Below, piece after piece: positions 1 through 9,848 of a stretch of DNA of 64,000 bases. Position numbers and translations under genes: made by a program. Origin of the DNA: Bacteroidales bacterium. Lineage in GTDB: Bacteria > Bacteroidota > Bacteroidia > Bacteroidales > Muribaculaceae. The notes beneath the pieces are model-generated. The model searched no databases. It worked only from the letters and a program-made list of their open reading frames with translations, and was not told where the DNA came from. The stretch covers positions 1 through 64,000 of the forward strand of contig SUXJ01000013.1 of assembly GCA_015061005.1 (NCBI GenBank). Reading direction: 5' to 3'. How positions within the stretch are numbered: the first letter of the stretch is position 1; every line of letters begins with the position of its first letter.

Positions 1-159
1 AACGACCTATAAACTTACCTCATTATCGGGTAATGATTTGAAAACCGTCCGCCCTCATTACCTTTCATTTCCTTGCACTTTTGCATCGGCGAGGCTTTCA
101 TCAAAAGTCTTCATAAGTCATTGAGCATCAGTGCCGCCATCATTATTTCCCCTCATTCG

Positions 160-591
160 TTAGATTTTTCCAGAGATAATATATATCTCTGCGATGATAT
201 TGTAGCCGTCGGCCGTTTCATCGATTTTACGAAGAATTCGGCATTCCAACGTCATGGGGAAGTCGGTAAATATCGGGGCGTTCACGTTTTCTGACTTTGC
301 GACTCTCCAACCTGTCTTTTGAATTTTTTGAGTATCGTTTTTTGCACTGACAATGCCAACAAAGTCTGATGCTACCATTGTCTTTTTAGTGGCAAAGGCC
401 ACGGTAAATTCATTGCAGCGAGCAAGATTCTCGGTAGTGGCGTGCGCGCCCATGCAAATCATGATTTCTTTAGCGTCCCATTGACCGCCCCATGCGGCAT
501 TCATTGCGTTGGGAGTCCCATCATCGTTATATGTGCCGATAATCAATACCGGTTGAGGAACAACCCACGCTTTTTGTCCAAAACTTTTCAT
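160..591 (-). CDS. flavin reductase-like protein, apparently C-terminally truncated
   Basis: Translation MKSFGQKAWVVPQPVLIIGTYNDDGTPNAMNAAWGG resembles the flavin reductase-like FMN-binding family; ends early at ...NIIAEIYIISGKI*. Confidence 0.7.
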   Translation of the reverse strand: MKSFGQKAWVVPQPVLIIGTYNDDGTPNAMNAAWGGQWDAKEIMICMGAHATTENLARCNEFTVAFATKKTMVASDFVGIVSAKNDTQKIQKTGWRVAKSENVNAPIFTDFPMTLECRILRKIDETADGYNIIAEIYIISGKI

Positions 592-608
592 GAGCGATAG
601 ATGTGTTC

Positions 609-1262
609 TTAGTGTTTGTTGTTAGTTATGAGTTCAGCCATTTGCCGACCGGCGTTGCCGGCCTTTTGCAGGTCTTCCGCCCAATGGGCGTCACGCCATG
701 CATGTTTTGCCTCTTCCGAGAATCCGCCCAATTCATAGCTGTCATATTGCGCCACTTGGCAGGTATTGTAAGCAATAATATGTTGCGGCTCACCAAGTGC
801 CGATGTGATGCACCACTCCATTGAGCCGAAGCCGGTGCTATTGTTACGGTCCGGAGTGCCGTTCATCGTTTCAATCAATACCACCGGCATACGCTTTGGT
901 GCGGTCAAACTGTAGTCGTTGTATGAAAGCCATGGAAATGCCAATCGTTCCAAGAATGCACGCATCTGTCCCGTAATCGTACCGAAGTATATTGGCGAAC
1001 CGAGCACAAGACCATCAGCTTGGGCAATGTCATCCAGAATCGGAGTCAGATTGTCTTTGAACCGGCAAATATTCGAGGCTTTGTCCTTGAGTTTGCAGGC
1101 CATACACGACATACAACCCTTATAGTCGAGGTCATATAACCGCACTGATTTTACTTCAATATCCTTGTGTGCGGATTTTGCGCCTTCGGCAAATTGAAGT
1201 AGTAATTGCGCGGTGTTCTTGTCTTTTCGCGGACCGCCGTCTATGATTATTATCTTTTTCGT
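609..1262 (-). CDS. flavodoxin-family / NADPH-dependent FMN reductase-like protein, probable ACG start
   Basis: ORF track starts at GTG 1145, but the frame stays open upstream and encodes KKIIIIDGGPRKDKNTAQLLLQFAEGAKSAHKDIEVKS, the expected N-terminal flavodoxin beta-strand/FMN loop; the codon in the initiator position (1260-1262) is ACG. Confidence 0.7.
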   Translation of the reverse strand, partial: TKKIIIIDGGPRKDKNTAQLLLQFAEGAKSAHKDIEVKSVRLYDLDYKGCMSCMACKLKDKASNICRFKDNLTPILDDIAQADGLVLGSPIYFGTITGQMRAFLERLAFPWLSYNDYSLTAPKRMPVVLIETMNGTPDRNNSTGFGSMEWCITSALGEPQHIIAYNTCQVAQYDSYELGGFSEEAKHAWRDAHWAEDLQKAGNAGRQMAELITNNKH

Positions 1263-1266
1263 GGAA

Positions 1267-1362
1267 TTACTGTTTCTTGGGTTTCGGACGCTTCTTGGGC
1301 GAGGGTTTCAGTCGCCCGGCAAGATAGTCCTCCATCTTTTTTTCGAGATAACCGTCAGCCAT
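1267..1362 (-). CDS. small protein (31 aa) MADGYLEKKMEDYLAGRLKPSPKKRPKPKKQ
   Basis: ATG at 1362, stop at 1267; sits between the stop of the 990-aa ORF (1364) and the FMN reductase-like gene; basic C-terminus. Confidence 0.55.
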   Translation of the reverse strand: MADGYLEKKMEDYLAGRLKPSPKKRPKPKKQ

Positions 1363-1363
1363 A

Positions 1364-4336
1364 TTATTTTGAGTTAAATGGTTTGGCAACTATTCCGAGT
1401 CCGGTACGTCCGTTTAGAGCTATGGACAATGGTTCGGAAAACTTTACTATTCTGAGATATTTGCTTTCGTATTCCGCGGGCACTGAGTTGAGATAGTCAA
1501 CGTCGTAATGTCCGGAGTTGGTGTCAATGGTAAAATACCCCACTCCGACGCTCGTCAAATTTTGAAAGAAGTGAGTGCCTTGACTTGGCTCTATGCGATA
1601 GCCCGGGAGTGATGACTCCACGATTAAGCGAGCTCCGCTGATATGAGGCCACTTTACGGGAATGCCGAGCGCCGGATCCGATGATCCCCATCGCCCGGGA
1701 CCGATGAGCAAATAGGGCTCGCCGGAGTCAAGATATTTGCGATTGATTTTTTCAATTTCGCGTGCGATTTCGGGGGTGTTTGACGATGAGAATGTCTCGG
1801 GGCGCACGTAGATGATGGTTGAGACGCCCTCAATATTGCCGTTGCCCAAGGCCGTTACGCTTCGCAAAATAGTGCGCTCATCAGGTAGCGAAAGCACATT
1901 TTCATCTCCCATTTCTTTCTTGTCAACGATAGGGCGAATTTGCAGCCAATAGATAGTGCCTGCATTGGCTCCGTCAACGATGCCCGCAAATTCAATTTCA
2001 ACGGGGCGGGCCATCTCTCGCGCTCCGGTTTCAAGCATGAAGTCTGCCGCCTGTGCCAATGGGAACGCGCCGTGGTTCAGCATATTGGCAAAAGTGACAA
2101 CTTTGCGTCCGGGACCTGCGTCTGTGTCGCGAAGCACTTGGTCGTTCACATCAAACGTGCTTACCATGTATTTCATCGCACCGCTTTGTGCCACTTGCTG
2201 CACTCTGAGCGAGCGGAGGTTAAATCCGTCATCGCACGTGAATTGCCTCGGGGCATCGTCGGTCATATCCAAGGCGAGCATTCGAGTTTGAGTGTCGCGC
2301 AGCGCAAGGTCAAGGGTGCTTGTTTGCAAAACCTTGTGAGGATGTTTTGGCGAGAAGCGCAATGCGGTGCCGCCTTCAACGATGGTGCGTCCTAACCCCA
2401 CGGCGACTTGCACCACTCCGTCTTCCGCGCGTTCCTCTCCCAATGGATAATAGTTGAGTGAGCGACCCACTCCGGAAAATGACGGATAATATAAATCAGC
2501 ATGATGTACTCCAACGACTTCTTGGATTATGACGGCCATTTTTTCTTGGTCAATGACGTTGCTCGTAGCCGTCATATACGCTTTGGAATCTTGATAGAAT
2601 ACTGATGCATAGACGCTTTTGACGGCATCGCAAAGCATTTGCAGCGTTTGCTCGCGTTCGTCAATGCGGTTTTGAATCATATAAGTGGCATATACTCCGG
2701 CAAACGGCTGATAATGCGAGTCTTCAAGCAGAGAAGATGAACGCACTGCCAGCGGCTTGTCAACCACGTCGAGCAGTGCCGAAAGGTCATCAACGAGTTG
2801 TTCCGGCAACTTGGCTCCGAGGAATGCTGCGTGAATCTCACAGTCCGGAGCGTCGCTGAGTGCCATGGGATACAGTTCGTTGGTTGCCATGAACTCATCG
2901 AACAAGTCGGTGCAGATTACCACGGTACGAGGAATCATTATATTAACCTCAGTGCCCTCAATGGCCTCGCTCTGTGGTAGTTTTTTGATGATGGAGTCAA
3001 TGAATGCCAAGCCGCGCCCTTTGCCGCCCATCGAGCCCTTGCCGATGCGGGCAAAATTACTGTATCGGTCAAAGCGATCTTTTTGGAAAATGGCAACCAC
3101 ACCGCGATTTTTCATGCGCCGATAGCTGACAATGGCGTCAAGAAAATCAATGCGAGCCTGAGGCACATCGGCAAGCGTGCGCGTGCGATGTTGCTTGATA
3201 ACTTCGGCTATGGGAAACATGGCACGCGAATAGAGCCAACGCGATATATCATTGCGGCGAGCATGATAAAACAGACTCTTATCCGGAATTTCCATCATCT
3301 TATATTGCAAATCCTTGAGCGAAGTGATGCGCATAATCTCTTGACCGGTGTCGGGGTCGCGCATAATGAAGTCGCCAAAGCCGAAGTTTGCGCCGATAGC
3401 ATCGCCGAGATCCACCGGCAGTTTTTGGGAGTTTTTGTCAAGGAAAATGCCGTTAAATGATGCCATCTTATTGCGGTTTTCACTTTCGCTGCTTTCCACT
3501 ATAATCGGCAAATACGGGTCTTTTTCGCGTAAATATGCCGCGAGTTTCAGCCCGGCTTCGGAATCTTTTGCCCCGTTCTTTTTGAAGCTGACATCGGTTA
3601 TAACTCCGAGCATATTCTCTCCGTAGCGCTCATAAAGGCTCACGGCTTCTTCATAGTCACGAGCCAAGATTACCTTCGGGCGACCGCGCATGCGCAGCAT
3701 TTGCTCGTGTTCGTTGAGCGCCTCGGTCGAGAAGTGTTGACTTTGCTTCAGCAAAAATTTGTAAAGATGCGGCAATACTGAGGAATAGAACCTGACGGAA
3801 TCCTCAACGAGCATAATGGTCTGGATGCCTACTTTGTTGATGTCATAGTCCGCATTCATGCGGTCTTCAAGCAACTTGATAATAGCAAGTAGCAACTCCA
3901 TGTTGCCTAACCATGAGAACACATAGTCAACAACCGTCAAATCCTCGTTTTTCAGTCGTCGGCTAACCTCCTTGCTGAACGGGGTGAGCATGACAATGGG
4001 CACTCCGAGATTCATAGCGCGAATGCTGCGTAATCCTATAAATGAATCGGATATATCCGGCCCCGGCATTGCTACGATGAGGTCAAATTTCTTCCCTTTA
4101 AGCAAATTGAGTGCAGCGTGGGTGTCGTTTACTCGGGTAACTCGCGGAGGCGACGATAGATTCAATGAATTATATTCAAAATAGAGTTGCTCCTCAACAC
4201 GACCGTCCTCTTCCATCATGAATGCGTCGTAGGGGGAGGCTATGAGCAACACGTTGTGAATGCGTCGTTGCATCAACTCATTGAAGGCGGTGTCGCGCAG
4301 ATAGAGGCGCGAACCCATGCGGCTTCTGCGTGTCAT
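1364..4336 (-). CDS. receiver-like domain(s) fused to a PPDK/PEP-synthase ATP-binding-like domain
   Basis: 990 aa; N-terminal receiver-like segments (FDLIVAMPGPDISD; IQTIMLVEDS...VITDVSF); central GKGSMGGKGRGLAFID and AVRSSSLLEDSHYQPFAGVYATYM typical of PEP/pyruvate-binding ATP-grasp. Confidence 0.8.
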   Translation of the reverse strand: MTRRSRMGSRLYLRDTAFNELMQRRIHNVLLIASPYDAFMMEEDGRVEEQLYFEYNSLNLSSPPRVTRVNDTHAALNLLKGKKFDLIVAMPGPDISDSFIGLRSIRAMNLGVPIVMLTPFSKEVSRRLKNEDLTVVDYVFSWLGNMELLLAIIKLLEDRMNADYDINKVGIQTIMLVEDSVRFYSSVLPHLYKFLLKQSQHFSTEALNEHEQMLRMRGRPKVILARDYEEAVSLYERYGENMLGVITDVSFKKNGAKDSEAGLKLAAYLREKDPYLPIIVESSESENRNKMASFNGIFLDKNSQKLPVDLGDAIGANFGFGDFIMRDPDTGQEIMRITSLKDLQYKMMEIPDKSLFYHARRNDISRWLYSRAMFPIAEVIKQHRTRTLADVPQARIDFLDAIVSYRRMKNRGVVAIFQKDRFDRYSNFARIGKGSMGGKGRGLAFIDSIIKKLPQSEAIEGTEVNIMIPRTVVICTDLFDEFMATNELYPMALSDAPDCEIHAAFLGAKLPEQLVDDLSALLDVVDKPLAVRSSSLLEDSHYQPFAGVYATYMIQNRIDEREQTLQMLCDAVKSVYASVFYQDSKAYMTATSNVIDQEKMAVIIQEVVGVHHADLYYPSFSGVGRSLNYYPLGEERAEDGVVQVAVGLGRTIVEGGTALRFSPKHPHKVLQTSTLDLALRDTQTRMLALDMTDDAPRQFTCDDGFNLRSLRVQQVAQSGAMKYMVSTFDVNDQVLRDTDAGPGRKVVTFANMLNHGAFPLAQAADFMLETGAREMARPVEIEFAGIVDGANAGTIYWLQIRPIVDKKEMGDENVLSLPDERTILRSVTALGNGNIEGVSTIIYVRPETFSSSNTPEIAREIEKINRKYLDSGEPYLLIGPGRWGSSDPALGIPVKWPHISGARLIVESSLPGYRIEPSQGTHFFQNLTSVGVGYFTIDTNSGHYDVDYLNSVPAEYESKYLRIVKFSEPLSIALNGRTGLGIVAKPFNSK

Positions 4337-5832
4337 GGCAGCAATTGAATTTCGCGTGGTTTCTGTGTTTGGATGGTCTGAATCAGCTCGTCGGCATTGG
4401 AAATCGGCTCGGTAATGAGTTCCGGGATATTATATGTGCGAGTGAATTCATCATAGAAATCGGCCTTTTTTTGTGGCAATACAAAAGGTTTTGACGCCAT
4501 GCCGGTTTCCGAATCAAATGCTGCAATATAGGGGCGAGCCCAATTCCCGTCAAGGCGTTTTGAACTAAACACGAACCATTTGCCGTCGCTGCTCCATGAG
4601 TGATAACTGTCGATTGAATTGGAGTTTACTTCGTTCATTTCCCGCCATGTATTATCTGCAAGATTCATCAGGCAGAGTTGTGATTCGGGATGCCAAACGG
4701 CAAATGTGCCGTAGTCCATACGGCAGAACATGAGCCAACGGCCATCGGGACTGACGCGTGGCACTGTGACCGACTTCCCTTCTTCTGATGCGGCATAAAG
4801 AACGCGCAGATTCTCAAACTCGTGAGTGACGGGGTCGAAATCTATGGCGCAGAGATCATACATCACCGTGGCGGGATTGTCGTGTTTAACATCATAATGC
4901 TTGGCGCGACAGAAATAGATTGTGCGACCGTCGGGCGACCAGTGGGGGAACGTTTCAATGTAATCCGTGCCCATAATGAGCGAATCGCTGTAGGCTTGAT
5001 GGTTATCCACATCGAAGATCAGCAAATCAGCAGCAACGTCAACCACCTCAATCGGCTTTGCTCCGGAGGTGTGAAACAGCTGCCCGACGCTGTTGGCAGA
5101 GTAGGCGATAAACTTGCCATCGCGGCTGAATGACGGGTATGTTGCTCCGTGGTTGGCACCTGCAAAACGCGAATTGAGTTTTTCGACTGTTCCGCCTGAC
5201 GATAGGATAGTGCCACCATATTCCGGCATACCGCGCACGTGGAGCATCATGCCGGTCGTTGGATTATTTGCCGCAAAATTGTGGCAATTGACGCATTGCT
5301 GCTCAAAGTCGCGATTTTCAACTATCGGAGTTTGCTCATAATTGCTGAGGTTGCGTTGATAGATGCCCAAAGTGCTCCATAGTTCATAGCCCGGGTAGAT
5401 TAGGCGATAGACCAAATAGCCGTCAATCGGATTGGGCGAAACGTAGGCCATAACGTCGGTTTTGACTCCCAACCAAGGAGCATCGTCGTCGGCTTTCATC
5501 GCAAAACGAAAATATATCGAGTCACCTTTAGCTTCTTCAAGAAGTTTTGCCCACTGTTTCAGCGGAACTTCGACCTCTCCGTCGTCATCGGAGTGGATAA
5601 TGATTGCCGGCAGTTCCCCTTTGCGACCTATCTCTGTTTGATATTCCTCGGCGTCATCGAGAATCGTGAACGACGGTGCTGCAATATTGGGAGCGAACGT
5701 CACCCCAAGGTAGTCGGGAACAATTTGCGGCACTTCGAGTGTGAGAGCTTGCGGCTCATGGTGTGTAGGCTTGCAGGCGCATAACATTGCCAAAGCAGCT
5801 ACTGACGTTGTGATATGCTTGAGTTTCATCAT
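4333..5832 (-). CDS. TolB/PD40-like beta-propeller lipoprotein with CxxCH motif
   Basis: Lipobox-like LCAC near the N-terminus; FSRDGKFIAYSANS, WSPDGRTIYF, VSPDGRWLMF, WSSDGKWFVF repeats; CVNCH heme-c type motif. Confidence 0.75.
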   Translation of the reverse strand: MMKLKHITTSVAALAMLCACKPTHHEPQALTLEVPQIVPDYLGVTFAPNIAAPSFTILDDAEEYQTEIGRKGELPAIIIHSDDDGEVEVPLKQWAKLLEEAKGDSIYFRFAMKADDDAPWLGVKTDVMAYVSPNPIDGYLVYRLIYPGYELWSTLGIYQRNLSNYEQTPIVENRDFEQQCVNCHNFAANNPTTGMMLHVRGMPEYGGTILSSGGTVEKLNSRFAGANHGATYPSFSRDGKFIAYSANSVGQLFHTSGAKPIEVVDVAADLLIFDVDNHQAYSDSLIMGTDYIETFPHWSPDGRTIYFCRAKHYDVKHDNPATVMYDLCAIDFDPVTHEFENLRVLYAASEEGKSVTVPRVSPDGRWLMFCRMDYGTFAVWHPESQLCLMNLADNTWREMNEVNSNSIDSYHSWSSDGKWFVFSSKRLDGNWARPYIAAFDSETGMASKPFVLPQKKADFYDEFTRTYNIPELITEPISNADELIQTIQTQKPREIQLLP

Positions 5833-7466
5833 TTTGGCTGAATTAAGGGAGTAGCATTGGAAACGTGGCTCAAAGGATCTTCATCGATTAAAATGCTTGG
5901 AGCATATTTGCTTATTTTGCTCGCATAGTACCAATATGATTGCTTTTGAGCAGGCGAGAAATGCGCGTTTTGACCTTTCTTTTGTTCTGCGGTAAATGCG
6001 CGGAAATCTCGGTCCACTTCGTCGGGTATGACATATCCATCGGCTGCAAGACCGGCGCTGCCGAGGTGCATTCTCATCAAGCACAGTGCTTCCCAAAAGT
6101 ATCGCGGCAAGTTTTGCTTGTCAGGGTAATGTCGTTTCAAGTAATAATAAAATCCGCCGACGTTATTGCCCAAAAGCATGGACATCACGGCATATTCCAA
6201 TGCCATTTTATTCGTGGGGTCGTGATAAAGCAAGTAAAAAGCATCTGAGCCAATATTGTTCACGTTGTCAAAGTGAATAATTTCGTCGGGGATATCTGCC
6301 GTGGCATTGTGTAAATCGGGCACATCGCCGGCCTCCAAATACTCTTCGAGTTGATCGGCAACATCGTCATAAAACAGCGTATCTTCCAATGGCGCAATGA
6401 ACTTTTCTGCCTGCTTGGGCTTGCCGGTCTTTATATAATAGCGACTGAGGTTGATCAGATGAGAAGCGGTTTCACCCCAACCGACCAAGGCTTCAAACTC
6501 CCAGTGTATGGCAGTGTTGAGAGCTCCCATGTCTTCATATACGATGCCGCCGTACTCTGCGCGATTGCGGTCGGCATACCAAGGGAAGAATAATGCCTCT
6601 TCACCGAGCGTTTGCGGCAAGTCAAACAATCGGGTAGTCAGTTCGCCTCGATGATAGAGAGCCAGCGAACGAAAATATGCCATCAGATGATTATTGCCCT
6701 TGCGCAGAATTTGATTGCTAATATTCAAAACCTCGTCCCAATCGCGGCGGCGCAGTGCTTGGTCAGCAGTAATCATCAAACGTTCATTTTCTCTCCATTT
6801 GACAACATCTTCGCGAGTCAAGTGCCTTGGTTTTTTGTTTACCTCAATGGTTCTGGGTCCATAATACTGGTTATTCCAAAAGATAATGATTCCGCCGAAA
6901 CCAGCCGTTGCAACCAAAATCCACCACCATCCTTTACCTTTCTGCGGCTTGACATCTGCATATTTGGGTTTGAACTTGATGTTTGGTTGCGGTTTTGCTT
7001 TGCGCCTCCATGTTCTGTATTTCTCCGGTATAAATCTCGAAAAGCTGATGACTGCGAGCCACACGGCAAATACAATTACGGTTATCTTCACCACATTGAC
7101 CGGAAAACTGTCAACGTCCAGTGTTTCATAAAACATCCATCCGGGTAGAATGGCGCTTAGTTGAATCAAGTCGTGCAGTCCCGTAAGCCTTCTGATAATA
7201 GACTGTGACATCAGATAGACTCCAACGAACATGAGTGACCATATCAATGCCCCGAGCCATGTCCAATATCCAAACTGAACGATGAACTCGGTCCACGGAT
7301 GCCAAAATCCGTATTGATGAGCCGACTCGGCAATCCATTCGCTGCTAAAGCGAAATAGATGATGCTGCTCATGGTAGATAATAATATGCTCAAAGCTAAG
7401 CATATACATCAAAAAGAAAGTGACGAGCATAATTCCCGCCATTATCCATTTAACCTGTTTTTTCAT
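5829..7466 (-). CDS. DUF6057-like membrane protein
   Basis: N-terminal TM helices and MLSFEHIIIYHEQHHLFRFSSEW; 4-bp overlap with the downstream gene. Confidence 0.65.
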   Translation of the reverse strand: MKKQVKWIMAGIMLVTFFLMYMLSFEHIIIYHEQHHLFRFSSEWIAESAHQYGFWHPWTEFIVQFGYWTWLGALIWSLMFVGVYLMSQSIIRRLTGLHDLIQLSAILPGWMFYETLDVDSFPVNVVKITVIVFAVWLAVISFSRFIPEKYRTWRRKAKPQPNIKFKPKYADVKPQKGKGWWWILVATAGFGGIIIFWNNQYYGPRTIEVNKKPRHLTREDVVKWRENERLMITADQALRRRDWDEVLNISNQILRKGNNHLMAYFRSLALYHRGELTTRLFDLPQTLGEEALFFPWYADRNRAEYGGIVYEDMGALNTAIHWEFEALVGWGETASHLINLSRYYIKTGKPKQAEKFIAPLEDTLFYDDVADQLEEYLEAGDVPDLHNATADIPDEIIHFDNVNNIGSDAFYLLYHDPTNKMALEYAVMSMLLGNNVGGFYYYLKRHYPDKQNLPRYFWEALCLMRMHLGSAGLAADGYVIPDEVDRDFRAFTAEQKKGQNAHFSPAQKQSYWYYASKISKYAPSILIDEDPLSHVSNATPLIQPK

Positions 7467-7628
7467 AATGTGTCATCTTTTTTATAGCGCAAATATACGG
7501 AATTTTTTGCGAAATTTTTTATGCTTCAACGAGAGCGGTATAAGCGATACCCTTCTAAGGGTATTTTTGCTAATTATTACTAAATTTTGTCTGCTAATCA
7601 TTAATTTATTAGTAATTTTGCATCAGTT

Positions 7629-9848
7629 ATGGTTAACCAGTATTTTACACCAAATGAGAGGGCTTTACTCCCCGTTTTGTATCATAAAGCCGTGAAGGCT
7701 TTGATGCCCGTGCTTCATGTCGACGATGCAAAGCGTCTGCGTGAACTGCTTACTCAAGGGATTATCGACGGCCACTATGTTCGCAATCATTTTGGAATGA
7801 ATATGTTGCTGCATCGCCTTGAAACCGTAACTCTTATGGCCGATGCCGTCAGTCCGGACCGGTCAATGAGCCTTGCGCTGATGATTGAGCCGCTTTGTTC
7901 CGATGATTATATGCCGGCAGAAATCATTGAGAAGGAGTGGGGTGAGGACGTGGCGCGATTGGTGGTCGGACTCAACAAAGTCGGCTCGCTATATGATCGC
8001 ACCGCTTCGGTTGAGAGCGATAATTTTCGCAACTTGCTCTTAACGTTTGCGCAAGATATTCGAGTAATTATCACGATGATTGTTGAGCGCCTGCAGCTCA
8101 TGAGGGCAATCAACCACCATCCCGATGAAGCCAGCGTAAAAAAAGCCGCGGCCGAGGCTCGTTATCTTTATGCGCCGTTGGCTCACCGATTGGGCTTGTA
8201 TGCCATAAAAGGTGAACTCGAGGATTTGAGCCTGAAGTATTCAAATCGCGAAGTGTTTACGCGTATTGCCCATGATTTGAATGAACGCAAAGACGCACGC
8301 GATGCGTATATCGCCGCATTTATCGCTCCCGTAAAGGAAAAGTTGGAAGCGGCAGGGCTGAAGTTTGACATTAAAGGACGCACCAAGTCAATATCCTCGA
8401 TTTGGAATAAGATTCAAAAGCAACACAATGACCTTGACCATATTTATGACCTGTTTGCCATTCGAGTAATCATCGACACACCGCGCGAACGCGAAAAGGC
8501 TGATTGCTGGCTCGCCTACTCGGTCATAACCGATATGTATAGGCCTAATCCGGCACGCATGAAAGACTGGATTTCAATTCCGAAGTCGAACGGGTATGAG
8601 AGCCTCCATATAACTGTTCATGGACCGCAGGAACGTTGGGTGGAAGTGCAGATTCGTACTCGACGCATGGACTTGGTTGCTGAAAAGGGTTTGGCGGCAC
8701 ATTGGCGCTACAAAGGAATCAAAGGCGAAAACGAGTTGGACCAATGGATGAACAACGTGCGCGACATCCTTGAAACGGCCGACTCCGGACCCATGGAGTT
8801 GATGAAAAACATGAGTATGGACATCTATGCCGATGAAGTATTCGTGTTCACGCCCAAAGGCGATCTCCATCGACTGCCCAAAGGGGCTTCAATTCTTGAC
8901 TTCGCTTTTTCGATTCACACCAAGCTCGGGTGTCAATGTATCGGAGGGCGAGTTAACGGCAAAAACCGCAAAATCAATCATAAGTTGCAAAGCGGTGACA
9001 CAGTGGAAATCAACACTTCCGCGCAGCAGAACCCTACGCGCGACTGGCTCCAATTCACCGTCACATCAAAGGCGCGAACCAAAATCCGCCAAGTGCTGAA
9101 TGAGGCTCAAAATCGACAGGCGGCTCTCGGACGCGAAACGTTCATGCGGCGTGCCAAAAATAGAAAATTAGAGGTTGATGAACCCACTTTGATGCGCTTC
9201 ATCAAGAAGGCCGGGTTTAAAACCGTTACCGACTTCTTTGCATCTCTCGGGGCGGAGGAAATTGATGCCAATCGCGTTCTTGAGCAGTATGCCGAGTTTG
9301 CCAAGCCCGATGAGGCTGTCGGCGATGAAAAGCGTTCGGCTGAAGACTTCGTGATGAACGTTTCTGACGATGAACAGCACCAAGAAACCGCGAGCAAAGA
9401 CGTCTTAATCATCGGGTCTTCGCAAATCAAGGGCATGAACTATAAGTTGGCGCGATGCTGTAATCCTATTTATGGGGACGACGTGTTCGGCTTTATCAGT
9501 TCCGATGGGGTGGTGAAAATCCACTGCAATAATTGCCCTAATGCGAGCCATATTCGAGAGCGTTATCCCTATCGAATCATTCCTACGCGGTGGAGCGGCA
9601 GCAACGATACCGCATTTCCTGCCACGATTATGGTCATGGGAATCGATGATATAGGTATCGTTACCAATATATCTTCAATCATAAACAAAGAACGCGACAT
9701 TCAGCTCCGCAACATTGCCATCGACTCCAACGACGGCTTGTTTCGCGGTAACATTGTGGTGGGGGTGAACTCTACCACTGCGCTGACTGCGCTGATACGT
9801 AAAATAAAAACCATTAAAGGCGTAAAACATGTGGAACGCAGCAAGTAA
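7629..9848 (+). CDS. rsh: RelA/SpoT-family (p)ppGpp synthetase/hydrolase
   Basis: 739 aa; YAPLAHRLGLYAIKGELEDLSLKY, synthetase-type RVIIDTPRE, TGS (DEVFVFTPKGDLHRLPKGASILDFAF), C-terminal ACT-like region. Confidence 0.95.
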   Translation: MVNQYFTPNERALLPVLYHKAVKALMPVLHVDDAKRLRELLTQGIIDGHYVRNHFGMNMLLHRLETVTLMADAVSPDRSMSLALMIEPLCSDDYMPAEIIEKEWGEDVARLVVGLNKVGSLYDRTASVESDNFRNLLLTFAQDIRVIITMIVERLQLMRAINHHPDEASVKKAAAEARYLYAPLAHRLGLYAIKGELEDLSLKYSNREVFTRIAHDLNERKDARDAYIAAFIAPVKEKLEAAGLKFDIKGRTKSISSIWNKIQKQHNDLDHIYDLFAIRVIIDTPREREKADCWLAYSVITDMYRPNPARMKDWISIPKSNGYESLHITVHGPQERWVEVQIRTRRMDLVAEKGLAAHWRYKGIKGENELDQWMNNVRDILETADSGPMELMKNMSMDIYADEVFVFTPKGDLHRLPKGASILDFAFSIHTKLGCQCIGGRVNGKNRKINHKLQSGDTVEINTSAQQNPTRDWLQFTVTSKARTKIRQVLNEAQNRQAALGRETFMRRAKNRKLEVDEPTLMRFIKKAGFKTVTDFFASLGAEEIDANRVLEQYAEFAKPDEAVGDEKRSAEDFVMNVSDDEQHQETASKDVLIIGSSQIKGMNYKLARCCNPIYGDDVFGFISSDGVVKIHCNNCPNASHIRERYPYRIIPTRWSGSNDTAFPATIMVMGIDDIGIVTNISSIINKERDIQLRNIAIDSNDGLFRGNIVVGVNSTTALTALIRKIKTIKGVKHVERSK

